DNA of 64,000 bases, from contig CAZFBA010000013.1 of assembly GCA_964517135.1 (NCBI GenBank), forward strand, positions 1-64,000, written 5' to 3'. Below are positions 52,041-60,698 of the stretch, one piece after another (the stretch's first letter is position 1; the number at the start of each line of letters is the position of its first letter). A program made the translations under genes and the position numbers. The notes beneath the pieces are model-generated. The model worked only from the letters and a program-made list of their open reading frames with translations, ran no database searches and was not told the DNA's origin. Source of the DNA: CAZFBA01 sp964517135. GTDB lineage: Bacteria; Cyanobacteriota; Vampirovibrionia; JBFMGH01.

Positions 52041-53561
52041 TTAATACCCTGTAACGATATTATCTGACAGGTATTTTTTAGGTGACCTGCCTTTTCGTTT
52101 TTTTCTACGGCCTGTATGAGCATCAAAATATTGCCAGGCAGTGTATCTGATACAATCCATAACATCTTCATAGGGGTGTTCCTGCACTGGTGAAGTTTCC
52201 AGTCCGGGAGCTGCTGGTTTTTTTCTCCTGTAGGAACCTGAAAAGGCTTCAAGTGTTCGAGGGCATTTTTTGCTGATAAGCAATGCAGCTTCAGGAGCAA
52301 AGTCTTTACATATCAGACGGCTTGAGACAAGATTAATACCCTCTTCTATTCTTACATAGTTATAAAGAGGTGTAACACCGAATGAAATTAACCAGTCTAT
52401 ATCTGTTTTTCCTGTGTGCGAAGATCGCTGTTTACCCGCAATATCGCATATATCCTTGAAGCTGAATTCTGAATAGTTTTCTTTGCAATATTTAAGAACC
52501 TGAGGTATAAACTCAGAGATAGTAGGCTTAAGATCATCAGGAGGTACAATTTCGTCAATTATTTGCCATTTGCCATTTTCATCAATTTGAGAAAATACAA
52601 CAGCAGGGTTCAGGCCGAAATCCCAGGCTCTTATAATTGGCAAACTTTTATTCACTTCAATTGAGTCTCTTACGTGTATTGAATAGTTGAAATCCTTGTA
52701 TACTCGTCCTTCAACTGATAATAAATAATTAATATCTAGTTCACGGGCTATTTCATCTGTTGTGCGACGTTTTTTTTGTTCTTCATACCAGCTTTCAGAT
52801 TTCAGAGGGTGCTGTGACCAGTGTATAGTTTGAATATTGATCTCAGAATTAAAGCGCAGGTCAGCAAATTTATTAAACCGCCCAAAGGGTGTAGAAACTG
52901 CTATACGGCAGGTTGAAGAGTCTCCTGCAGCACTCCAGGCCTGTTCATCATAGGGCCAGAAAGCAAATTCATCAAACAATATTGCGCTGTAACGGCCAGA
53001 TCTTGAAAATTCAGGGTTAGAACTTTCTCCTGTAATAGTATTATGGTTTTCAGCATTAATAATTTTCAGCAGGGGTAAATGTTTTTTTCTATCAAAACCT
53101 TCAGGCAACAACCAGAAAGGCTGAAGACAAATATTGTATCGCAACTTTCCAAATAGTGTTGAAATATCGCCTTTTATGTCTACGTTATCTTTTTTCTTGG
53201 AGCCCATATGAAAGTTATAACCATTGAAAAATTGCCAGTACCACTGAAATACATAAATCATACACCATGTTACACCCATATCTCTAGACTTTTCAACGAG
53301 AAGATCTTTTGATTCGTTTATAGAAAAGACAGTATTGCGAATCAAATTTTCCTGAAAGCTGTATGCAACAAAAGGAACATTTTTCATTGTTCCTGGCCTG
53401 GGGTCATAGGTGAAACAAAAGTTATTTATCCAGTATAAAATGTCGTTTTGACACATTTTTCTGACTTCTAAAATAGCTTTTTCGCTTTTTTGAGTTGTTG
53501 TTATAAGATTGTGACGCTTTTTGATTGTATCAATAGCATCCTGACTGCTTCTGATAATCAT
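52041..53561 (-). CDS. phage terminase large subunit
   Basis: 506 residues. ATPase: Walker-A-like EKSRDMGVTW (about 90-98), Walker B ILFDEFAFW (Asp196-Glu197), motif III AVSTPFG; RNaseH-like nuclease: RAWDFGLNPA (Asp314), ICDIAG and PYEDVMDCIRY. It packages phage DNA into the prohead. It is placed away from the other phage genes: a pilin-like gene and an NSS transporter lie between it and the phage module at 56.6 kb, and no small terminase or portal is beside it. Confidence 0.88.
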   Translation of the reverse strand: MIIRSSQDAIDTIKKRHNLITTTQKSEKAILEVRKMCQNDILYWINNFCFTYDPRPGTMKNVPFVAYSFQENLIRNTVFSINESKDLLVEKSRDMGVTWCMIYVFQWYWQFFNGYNFHMGSKKKDNVDIKGDISTLFGKLRYNICLQPFWLLPEGFDRKKHLPLLKIINAENHNTITGESSNPEFSRSGRYSAILFDEFAFWPYDEQAWSAAGDSSTCRIAVSTPFGRFNKFADLRFNSEINIQTIHWSQHPLKSESWYEEQKKRRTTDEIARELDINYLLSVEGRVYKDFNYSIHVRDSIEVNKSLPIIRAWDFGLNPAVVFSQIDENGKWQIIDEIVPPDDLKPTISEFIPQVLKYCKENYSEFSFKDICDIAGKQRSSHTGKTDIDWLISFGVTPLYNYVRIEEGINLVSSRLICKDFAPEAALLISKKCPRTLEAFSGSYRRKKPAAPGLETSPVQEHPYEDVMDCIRYTAWQYFDAHTGRRKKRKGRSPKKYLSDNIVTGY

Positions 53562-53795
53562 TATCCAGCTCCTGTTTATAATTCTAATGTTTGATATCTG
53601 AAAATACAGGTTTCAGATAGCCTGTTAAGAAACAATTGATTTGAATACTTTTATAATCAAGTGATATGCTTGTTTTACAAAACCTTTAAACCTTCTTGAT
53701 TTATCATGTTAAATTTGATTTACATTTTAAAAAAACGTCTTCATTTATAGAGGTTTTTTGTCGAAAACAAAAATAACCAGAGGGATTGAATTTTT

Positions 53796-54833
53796 ATGAG
53801 ATGTAAAGATAAAAAAGGCTCTGCAATAGTGGAATATGTCATACCTGCTGCTGTAATAGGCATGGCAGTGGGCATTTGCATGTATATGATTTTTTATGGT
53901 GGTGAACTGAAAAGCTTTATTGCAGCAAGCGGTAATATGAGCTTGTCCGAAAGCGGAGAAAAGGCTAGTATTGGTCCAGAAACGCAAGATTTGTCTATAC
54001 CGGTTAATGTTTCCGGGGGCTCACTTGGCGGTACACCTGATAAACCTGTCAAGCAATGTGATGAAAATGGCTGTGTGATAGATTTTGGTACTTTTACCCT
54101 CCAGAATTTGCCAGAAAATTTCAATGAATTTGTCCAGACCTCAGGCGGTTCAGGTGCTTCAGATCTTATTTCAGACTTGCTGATGCAGCTTGCCAGTCAT
54201 CTTGAGTCTGAAAATCAACCGGCAGAGGCTAATTTGCTTAAACAAATGGCTACAACAGGTCATAATATGGCCGCCATAGAAAGAGAGTTTGAAACCCTTA
54301 TTAATAGCTGCAACGGAAATCAAGAATGCATTTTTGCCCTGTTTGATCAACCTTTTCCGAAGCCTGCTGATTTTAACGAAACTTATTATGCATTTCCGGC
54401 AGGTATGACTTATAAAGATGCACTCTATAGCGTAGCCATGGGCGAGTATCAATTTATTAAGTCCTATAATTACGACTTATACAGAGAATGTATAGATAAT
54501 AACCTTCTTAGCGCAGTTTTTATCGATCAGCTTGATCAGGTTAAAGCCAGTAATAATATTCCTGACGATATTAAAGGTATTGTTCAAGAACTTACCTGGA
54601 ATATCGGGATGATAGGAGAAGAATTTCAAAACAATGTAAGCATTATAGCTGTTCATAACAACAATGAGATACATGACCCGATGACTGGCACCGTTGGCAA
54701 ATATCTTGCACCTGATGATGCTGACCCTTACCAGTTTTTTCTTGACTATCAGGCCAGCAGCATAACAGATTTTGATTCAGCATTAATATGTGCTGCTGGC
54801 TATAATGAAGATACCGGCAAGAGCTGTCATTAA
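53796..54833 (+). CDS. large Flp/TadE-like pilin-domain protein
   Basis: 345 residues. N terminus MRCKDKKG then SAIVEYVIPAAVIGMAVGIC: a class-III prepilin site with Glu at +5 and Tyr at +6 as in Flp pilins, and a membrane helix. The 310-residue exterior has six cysteines in pairs (QCDENGC, SCNGNQEC, CAAGYNEDTGKSC) and no known domain. Flp pilins are about 60 residues, so this is a large substrate-anchored protein. AGAGGG lies about 11 nt upstream. Confidence 0.7.
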   Translation: MRCKDKKGSAIVEYVIPAAVIGMAVGICMYMIFYGGELKSFIAASGNMSLSESGEKASIGPETQDLSIPVNVSGGSLGGTPDKPVKQCDENGCVIDFGTFTLQNLPENFNEFVQTSGGSGASDLISDLLMQLASHLESENQPAEANLLKQMATTGHNMAAIEREFETLINSCNGNQECIFALFDQPFPKPADFNETYYAFPAGMTYKDALYSVAMGEYQFIKSYNYDLYRECIDNNLLSAVFIDQLDQVKASNNIPDDIKGIVQELTWNIGMIGEEFQNNVSIIAVHNNNEIHDPMTGTVGKYLAPDDADPYQFFLDYQASSITDFDSALICAAGYNEDTGKSCH

Positions 54834-54847
54834 TATTCAGTAAAAAC

Positions 54848-56404
54848 CTATTTTCCTGGATGGTTATCCTGATCAGGTGTTTCGTTTATTTGTGTATTTG
54901 TTTCTTCATGCTCCTGTTCACACTCTCCCGGGCATGGAGCATCTATTTCATGATCCAGAACAACTTCATTGCCTGCCCCACGGGTCAAATATGCCAGTAT
55001 ACAGACAGAAGTGATAAGTATAAAGCCTGCAATAAACCACGCAGGGTCCTGATGTTCTTTATATTTCTCGTTTATTTCATTGAAATAAACTATTACTACA
55101 CTTAAACCAGCCAGAGGCAACAGGTATTTCCAGAGATTGTAAAACCAGCATACCTGTCTGTGACGGGTTTTTCTTGACATAACAAACAATACAAAAAGTG
55201 CCATACAAAAACCGCAAATAGGTAAAAGATTATCAGCTACTAGAAAGTCTGCTAATTCAAAAAATGTCTTGCCAAAAAAGATTTTACTGCTGAAAAAACT
55301 GTTTCCACCAAACGACAGCGCTGATGGTATTGCCAGTAAACCGGCAGTAATTCCTACAAAAATTGTCCCTTTTACCCTGCTGGCAATGTTATTGTCAACT
55401 ATATGAGAGACAACAGGTTCTATGATAGATATAACAGAAGTCAGTGCAGCTACAAACAACATCAGGAAAAATAGAGCACCAAGAGCAGGCCCTAGTATAC
55501 TACCAAACTTGGCAAAAGCAACAGGCAGAGTTATAAATGTTAAACCAGGCCCTTGTTCAGGACTAAGGCCAAAGGTGAACAACACAGGGAATATTGCTAT
55601 ACTGGCTAATAAGGCTACTGCTACAAGCATTACTGCTACAATAGAGCCTGTTTTAATAAGGTCTTCTCTTTGAGAAAGATAACTTCCATATGTCAATATG
55701 GCGCCCATACCCACGCTTAAGCTAAAGAATGCCTGTCCAACAGCAGCAAGAACAGTATTAGGAGTAACCTGACTGAAATCAGGGTAGAAAATAAATGTGA
55801 GACCAGCTTTACATCCATCACACATCAGGGCATTGCCCACGAGTATAAGCAACATTACAAATAACCCCGGTATGAAGACTTTGTTGAAAGCTTCAATGCC
55901 TGATTTAATACCCCTTATAATAATTCCACAGCCACATCCTATGAATAGCCATGTCCATAAAACCTGATTCCAGGGGTTAGCAGTAAATTGTTCAAACATA
56001 GTTACTGCTGTTTCTTTTTCAAGCACTACCTGACCCAGCTTAAAGGCCTCAAATATATAGGCAATAGTCCATCCGCCAATGACACTGTAGTATGAAATCA
56101 ATATAAAAGCTGCTATGATACCCAGCCAGCCTATTACCTGCCAGTATTTACCGGCTTTACCTGCCAGCCTTTTAAATGCCATCACAGGTGATCGCTGGCT
56201 TGCTCTGCCTATAGAAAGCTCTGCTACCATAATTGGCAGTGCTATAAAAAACAGGCAAACAATGTATATTAAAACAAAGGCCCCACCACCGTTTTCACCT
56301 GCAACGTACGGGAACCGCCAGATGTTGCCAAGCCCAATTGCTGAACCAGCTGTTGCAAGTATAAATACAAGTTTATTACTCCATTCAGCTCTGTTTTGAC
56401 TCAT
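54848..56404 (-). CDS. NSS-family sodium-dependent amino-acid transporter
   Basis: 518 residues, 12 membrane segments. N terminus WSNKLVFILATAGSAIGLGN and IWRFPYVAGENGGGAF, and the GMGAILTYGSYL motif of the LeuT fold. Na+-driven uptake of an amino acid or amine. The tail is acidic (PCPGECEQEHEE). ATG 56404 (MSQNRAEW) has GGCAGGTG upstream. It interrupts phage genes and terminase, so it is either host DNA between phage parts or a phage-carried gene. Confidence 0.9.
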   Translation of the reverse strand: MSQNRAEWSNKLVFILATAGSAIGLGNIWRFPYVAGENGGGAFVLIYIVCLFFIALPIMVAELSIGRASQRSPVMAFKRLAGKAGKYWQVIGWLGIIAAFILISYYSVIGGWTIAYIFEAFKLGQVVLEKETAVTMFEQFTANPWNQVLWTWLFIGCGCGIIIRGIKSGIEAFNKVFIPGLFVMLLILVGNALMCDGCKAGLTFIFYPDFSQVTPNTVLAAVGQAFFSLSVGMGAILTYGSYLSQREDLIKTGSIVAVMLVAVALLASIAIFPVLFTFGLSPEQGPGLTFITLPVAFAKFGSILGPALGALFFLMLFVAALTSVISIIEPVVSHIVDNNIASRVKGTIFVGITAGLLAIPSALSFGGNSFFSSKIFFGKTFFELADFLVADNLLPICGFCMALFVLFVMSRKTRHRQVCWFYNLWKYLLPLAGLSVVIVYFNEINEKYKEHQDPAWFIAGFILITSVCILAYLTRGAGNEVVLDHEIDAPCPGECEQEHEETNTQINETPDQDNHPGK

Positions 56405-56519
56405 TTTACACCTGCCCCTAATAAAATCTCCGACTGTCATTCTCTATCATAAAGCATCAATTTCAAATGTAAACAGTTAAAAGGTCTTGGTTTTGTGGGG
56501 TATGCGGTAAAAATGCAAA

Positions 56520-56537
56520 ATAATACATATGTATTGG
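56520..56537. promoter_or_regulatory. palindromic motif shared with the asparaginase promoter
   Basis: ATAATACATATGTATTGG; the perfect 14-bp palindrome is 56522-56535. The reverse complement of all 18 bases is at 49745-49762. It is 116 nt upstream of the transporter start. Confidence 0.45.
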
Positions 56538-56551
56538 TATAACCAAAGCCC

Positions 56552-56578
56552 GCAGGCAGGGATTACTCCACTGCCTGC
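56552..56578. other. 8-bp hairpin between the phage module and the transporter
   Basis: GCAGGCAG (56552-56559) pairs with CTGCCTGC (56571-56578), loop 11 nt. On the minus strand only CTTTGG follows, so it is a weak terminator at best, at the end of the phage operon. Confidence 0.5.
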
Positions 56579-56596
56579 ATTCCTTATCTTTTAATA

Positions 56597-56917
56597 TCAG
56601 TAACTTTCAATCTCATTAATAGTTCTCATAACAAGATTTGAAAAATTTTTCAGAAAGATTAAACCTTCATCGTAGCTTTTATTGTTTTCAAAAGAAGGTG
56701 TCAGGTAAGTTTTAAACTTCAATTCAAACATATAAGCTTTCATTTCATCCAGAAGGGCTTCCATTTGCTTAATTAACGGAACTTCATGTTCTGTAGTTGC
56801 CTGGTTGTTTATAAATGGGGCAATTTGATCTTTTAAAGTTTTTGTTGCTTCTTCTTTAGCAGATGTTACAAGCCCTTTTGCGACACTTTTGAAGAGTTCT
56901 TTGAACAGTTTCTTCAT
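56597..56917 (-). CDS. small phage-operon protein, helical
   Basis: 106 residues from ATG 56917 (MKKLFKELFKSV) with AAAGGAGACC upstream. Amphipathic N terminus, then coiled-coil helices (LIKQMEALLDEMKAYMFELK). A longer frame from 56998 overlaps the lysozyme-like gene and lacks a site. Last gene of the phage operon; could be a lysis accessory. Not recognised. Confidence 0.6.
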   Translation of the reverse strand: MKKLFKELFKSVAKGLVTSAKEEATKTLKDQIAPFINNQATTEHEVPLIKQMEALLDEMKAYMFELKFKTYLTPSFENNKSYDEGLIFLKNFSNLVMRTINEIESY

Positions 56918-56930
56918 AACGGTCTCCTTT

Positions 56931-57527
56931 TTACCACTGATGATTAAATGCATTATCAAGGTATTTAAATACTGTGTAGGCCCCGGGTCTCCTGTCAATA
57001 GTATTTACACTCCGCCTGAAACCCTTTTTATCTAGATAAGTTCCACGTATTCTCATATTCATATGGTTTTTATCCAGCATATTTGCAACATAAGGTGAAC
57101 GCCAGCAAGACCCATAAGCGGTACCATTGTAAAGTTCAAACGCCCTCATTAGTATTTCCTGATGTTTTCTGGCATTCATATCTTTAGTCAGGTATTTCTT
57201 ACCGTCATACTTGAGTTTAGCCTGAACAAAACAACCAGACAGAATCACAGCAACGAATATATTATCCTGACCATGCTCTGTAAACTTTTCAACAAGGTCT
57301 TTAGTAAGATCAGTATAGTCAGTAAGAAGCTGCTGGATTCTTTTTTTAGACAATGGAGGGTCAAATTGCATTGGGCCACCGGGCCCGGGTGTTTTTATCC
57401 TGAAAGCATTCTCTCTATAATGAAGGGCAGCAAGAAAATGTGGCGGTACATTTGTTATTTCTGCTGCCCTGCGATAGAGTTTGTAGAGTTTCTTATAACG
57501 GGAATAAAAGTAGTTGCTGTTAAACAT
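56931..57527 (-). CDS. lysozyme/transglycosylase-like phage protein
   Basis: 198 residues from ATG 57527 with AAAGGTG upstream. NVPPHFLAALHYRENAF places Glu39 as the catalytic acid of a lysozyme-like fold, and GGPMQFDPP follows as in SLT/endolysin enzymes. Located after the holin-like gene, as is usual for endolysins. Assignment is by motif and position. Confidence 0.65.
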   Translation of the reverse strand: MFNSNYFYSRYKKLYKLYRRAAEITNVPPHFLAALHYRENAFRIKTPGPGGPMQFDPPLSKKRIQQLLTDYTDLTKDLVEKFTEHGQDNIFVAVILSGCFVQAKLKYDGKKYLTKDMNARKHQEILMRAFELYNGTAYGSCWRSPYVANMLDKNHMNMRIRGTYLDKKGFRRSVNTIDRRPGAYTVFKYLDNAFNHQW

Positions 57528-57531
57528 ATTG

Positions 57532-57801
57532 CTACACCTTTGAAATCTTTTCATTGATCTTGTGACATATCTCCAGCACTCTTTCTATTGCACTGGTATT
57601 GTAAGTTATAGCGTTTGTGTTTTCTTTAATAATTTCCAGAGTAATAATCTTGTCATTTCGTTCTTCAACTGTTCTTTCTTTTTCGTCTTTAAGCCGTTCT
57701 GTGCTGTCAGATCGATACCAGTAAATAACTATTAAAGCCAGAACCACTGATACACCAGAATTTAGAACAGTTTCAAACATTTCAGGAGTTAGTAATTCCA
57801 T
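57532..57801 (-). CDS. holin-like protein
   Basis: 89 residues with one membrane segment (about 12-29, NSGVSVVLALIVIYWYRS), a charged helix (STERLKDEKERTVEERNDK) and a C-terminal tail, as in BhlA/UviB-type holins. AAGGAG upstream of ATG 57801. Precedes the lysozyme-like gene by 4 nt. Confidence 0.75.
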   Translation of the reverse strand: MELLTPEMFETVLNSGVSVVLALIVIYWYRSDSTERLKDEKERTVEERNDKIITLEIIKENTNAITYNTSAIERVLEICHKINEKISKV

Positions 57802-57818
57802 CTTTGTCTCCTTCTATC

Positions 57819-58007
57819 CTATAGTTTTTCCCAGCGTTGCGGAAAAATACAGCCTTTTTTAATGATCAAAACTTCAGAATTAAATTGATCACCAATAAAA
57901 ACCGGGTTAGAATTTTTTTCTGTCAGCCTGTCTGTTATTACAAGCAAGCTTATAACCATTATGACTGTCAGATATATTTTTATCACTGACTTAAAATTAA
58001 TCATCAT
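57819..58007 (-). CDS. short membrane protein of the lysis cassette
   Basis: 62 residues, start ATG 58007 with AAAGGATT upstream. One membrane segment near 10-26 (IKIYLTVIMVISLLVITD), then a polar part. Sits 17 nt before the holin-like gene; could be a second holin/spanin piece. Unproved. Confidence 0.5.
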   Translation of the reverse strand: MMINFKSVIKIYLTVIMVISLLVITDRLTEKNSNPVFIGDQFNSEVLIIKKGCIFPQRWEKL

Positions 58008-58320
58008 TTTTGCAATCCTTTATTTTAGTGACAAAACAGAATTTATTTGTTTATTATTCTTATATAACAGGCATTTAAACTGTGAATTAAACAAAAGTCT
58101 TGCCTGTATGAATTGCATAATATCCCCTTACTGTTATTGTTTTGAGTTTTTTAATACGCTTTAAAAAAGTATAGAAGCAATTGCCTTAAAATTATTTCCA
58201 ATTCGCCTGATTCATAGAGGTACACAAGGTAGATGATCTTAAAAAATGTTAATATGCATAGGGTACATAGTACAATTTTTATAAGAGATGCAATATCAAG
58301 GCTTTTTGATATCATAGTTT
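58008..58320. other. intergenic region inside the phage operon
   Basis: About 310 AT-rich nt. No gene, repeat or terminator that I trust; may hold a separate lysis promoter. Confidence 0.35.
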
Positions 58321-58665
58321 CTACTCATCTCTTTTGTTCTGGTCATTTAGAAGATCAATACCGGTTGTACCAAACTTATCTATTTCTTGCTGGCTAACAG
58401 GAAATGCTTCATCCTGTATTTTTGCAGCACTTGCAGTAAGATAGCTTAAGAATTCTCCCAGAGTTGAGTCTCTTCCCATTACAGTAATCTCAATGTTAAA
58501 GAGTTCATAGTATTTTTCTCCCTGTATAGAAATTCTATAATCTGTTAATTCTATGCTGGATCCATCATCCAGATTTACATTCACGCTGTAAAGTGCTTCT
58601 ATCTTTTTTTGTTCAGGGTTCATATTGAGCCATTTAATGCTATAAAGCTTTTCATAAGTACCCAT
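58321..58665 (-). CDS. hypothetical phage protein
   Basis: 114 residues, AGGAGG upstream of ATG 58665. Beta-rich middle (EALYSVNVNLDDGSSIELTD; ISIQGEKYYELF), helical tail. No family recognised. Between appendage and lysis genes. Confidence 0.65.
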   Translation of the reverse strand: MGTYEKLYSIKWLNMNPEQKKIEALYSVNVNLDDGSSIELTDYRISIQGEKYYELFNIEITVMGRDSTLGEFLSYLTASAAKIQDEAFPVSQQEIDKFGTTGIDLLNDQNKRDE

Positions 58666-58678
58666 GAGCTATAACCTC

Positions 58679-59251
58679 CTACAGGCTGGTTCCATCCATG
58701 TTAACCCAGGTTGAACCGTTGTAAACAATCATTTTTCCGATATCTGTATCAAAGTAAATTTGTCCGGTTAAAGGTGATGCTGGTCTGTTAGAACTTGAGT
58801 TTGCTTCTACAATTACTCCTCCGGCTGAAGTTAGCCTGATAATACCATTTATTTTTAGATTTCCAGATGTCACATTTACATTCCCGGTGCCGTGAGCCTC
58901 AAGGATAATATCTGAATTTTCTTTTGATGCAAGAGTAATTCCGCCACCATTATCGATTTCCAGGTAGTTATATTTACTCATTTCTGTAAGACGAATTTTT
59001 AAACCAGCCAGGTACAGGCGTCCTGAGCCCATTCCATATTGATTCATAAGGTGTATACCGTTTTGATCAGCTCTGACTAAATCAAGTTGATTTGATATTC
59101 TGGTTTTGCCTGTTCCATTGGGCTCAAGGGTAATATTACCATTTGTATTTACTGATTTGACGACGTTTTCTGATATTTTAATATTTCCGGCGGTTAGTTC
59201 AGTATAATTATTTTGTGTTTTAGCAGGTATAAATCCTCGGGGTATAGACAT
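58679..59251 (-). CDS. phage tail appendage / fibre-like protein
   Basis: 190 residues, AAGGAGG upstream. Repeated short beta strands (GNITLEPNGTGKTRI; ITLASKENSDIILEAHGTGN) as in fibre shafts, then PASPLTGQIYFDTDIGKMIVYNGSTWVNMDG, which resembles the capping strand of many tail fibres (quoted only in part). Function in host binding is inferred. Confidence 0.75.
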   Translation of the reverse strand: MSIPRGFIPAKTQNNYTELTAGNIKISENVVKSVNTNGNITLEPNGTGKTRISNQLDLVRADQNGIHLMNQYGMGSGRLYLAGLKIRLTEMSKYNYLEIDNGGGITLASKENSDIILEAHGTGNVNVTSGNLKINGIIRLTSAGGVIVEANSSSNRPASPLTGQIYFDTDIGKMIVYNGSTWVNMDGTSL

Positions 59252-59263
59252 AATAGAACCTCC

Positions 59264-59650
59264 TTAAATATTTAATCCAGGTGGTACACGCCCGGGGGCC
59301 AAATCAATATTGATACTTGCACCGCCTGTCAGTTCTGTAACCATTATATAGACCGGTCTGCCATTCACCCCGGAGATATTACAGGTATTACCATTTGTTA
59401 AAGAAAGTTCCAGTTCAGCTCCACAGGATACATAATTTTCCATTGATACTGAATTATCTACGGTTTCAAGAAAATATGGTCTGATTTTAGCTTTTTCAGA
59501 GCCTGAAAGTCCGTTTACATTTACTTCTATATAGCTGCAACCTTTTGTTAATACAAAATCATCCTCACATCCAGGTGCTGAAGAATCAGCCGTTGTAATG
59601 TTTGTACGAATACGTACCTTCCGATTTATCAAGGCATAGTCTGTAGTCAT
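59264..59650 (-). CDS. hypothetical phage appendage protein
   Basis: 128 residues, GAGGAG upstream. Beta-rich, no recognised domain; ends with VPPGLNI. Conserved position between two appendage genes. Confidence 0.65.
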   Translation of the reverse strand: MTTDYALINRKVRIRTNITTADSSAPGCEDDFVLTKGCSYIEVNVNGLSGSEKAKIRPYFLETVDNSVSMENYVSCGAELELSLTNGNTCNISGVNGRPVYIMVTELTGGASINIDLAPGRVPPGLNI

Positions 59651-59663
59651 ATTTTTACTCCTC

Positions 59664-60698
59664 TTAAGACATTGCTTTAAAAGTTAAATAGCGGGGTTGA
59701 ACTTTAAATTGGGCCGCCAGGTAGTGAATATTCATATTTGAAATATTACTATCCTCGCCTGTATTGATGCATCCACCATAGTAATACGTGTATATACCAG
59801 GAGAAACATTATCAATATCTGATATATTGAGCACATCTCTTGCTACAGTGCCGTATGTATCTATTGATTTTTCTCTAATGCTAAAGAAAGCTGTTCCTGA
59901 ACTATCTCTCTTTAGCTTAACGGTGTAATTGTAACGTTCTCCATTGCTACCACTTACGCTATTAACCTCCATTGTGACATTGTAGATAATTGATGAGTCT
60001 ACAAATACTGGTATATAAGAACATTTAGAACTATATGTAAAGCTGCTTGAGTTTAACTGGTGATTAAAAGGATTACTTGTATGCCATAAAGACCAATGGT
60101 TAGTAGGAACATCAGGTTTTTCAAGTGACTGTATACCGATTATTCTATTGCCTTCGCCGTCAATATTTTTCAAATACGCACAACCAGCAAGATATTGCCC
60201 TGACGAGGGAGAAGTATTATAAGGAGTTGACCCGGAACCTTTGCCAGTAAGCTTTATAGGCAATGTATCAGCTATAGCCGGTGAGTCTGAAGTATCTTCT
60301 TCTATGTATATATCTATAAACTGGTTTGTACCTAGCGTAGAAAGGTTGAGAGTTTTGGTACCGTCTTCTATAAATGCTTTCTGGTCTTTCATGAATATAA
60401 TTAGATTTGCTGCTGAACCTTTTATACATATAGTATATTCATTTGCAGAGTGTTGCTGAAGTATCAGACCTTTCGAATAGTTATAAGCCACTGCTCCGGA
60501 GTTTTCTCCTGCTATCTGACTGTCTAATGCGCTTATTGCAGATACAATATCACCATCTGCTATATAGTTATTTGAGTTAAAGTTAGCGTTAACTACATAT
60601 GTATTAAGCGAGGAAATAATTTGATCCAGTTCAGCATTAACCTGTTGTGACTGTATAACCTGGCCTGCTACAAAGTTATATAACCTGTTGAGGGTCAT
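59664..60698 (-). CDS. phage tail / appendage protein
   Basis: 344 residues. N terminus MTLNRLYNFVAGQVIQSQQV and NAELDQIISSLN look like the attachment segment of tail fibre or needle proteins; the rest is beta-rich with NSNNYIADG, SGKG repeats. Start overlaps the previous stop (TAATG). Confidence 0.7.
   Translation of the reverse strand: MTLNRLYNFVAGQVIQSQQVNAELDQIISSLNTYVVNANFNSNNYIADGDIVSAISALDSQIAGENSGAVAYNYSKGLILQQHSANEYTICIKGSAANLIIFMKDQKAFIEDGTKTLNLSTLGTNQFIDIYIEEDTSDSPAIADTLPIKLTGKGSGSTPYNTSPSSGQYLAGCAYLKNIDGEGNRIIGIQSLEKPDVPTNHWSLWHTSNPFNHQLNSSSFTYSSKCSYIPVFVDSSIIYNVTMEVNSVSGSNGERYNYTVKLKRDSSGTAFFSIREKSIDTYGTVARDVLNISDIDNVSPGIYTYYYGGCINTGEDSNISNMNIHYLAAQFKVQPRYLTFKAMS

Noticed and set aside
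52004..52300. 98-codon frame overlapping the terminase end
   Set aside because: Same-strand alternative frame within a clear terminase gene.
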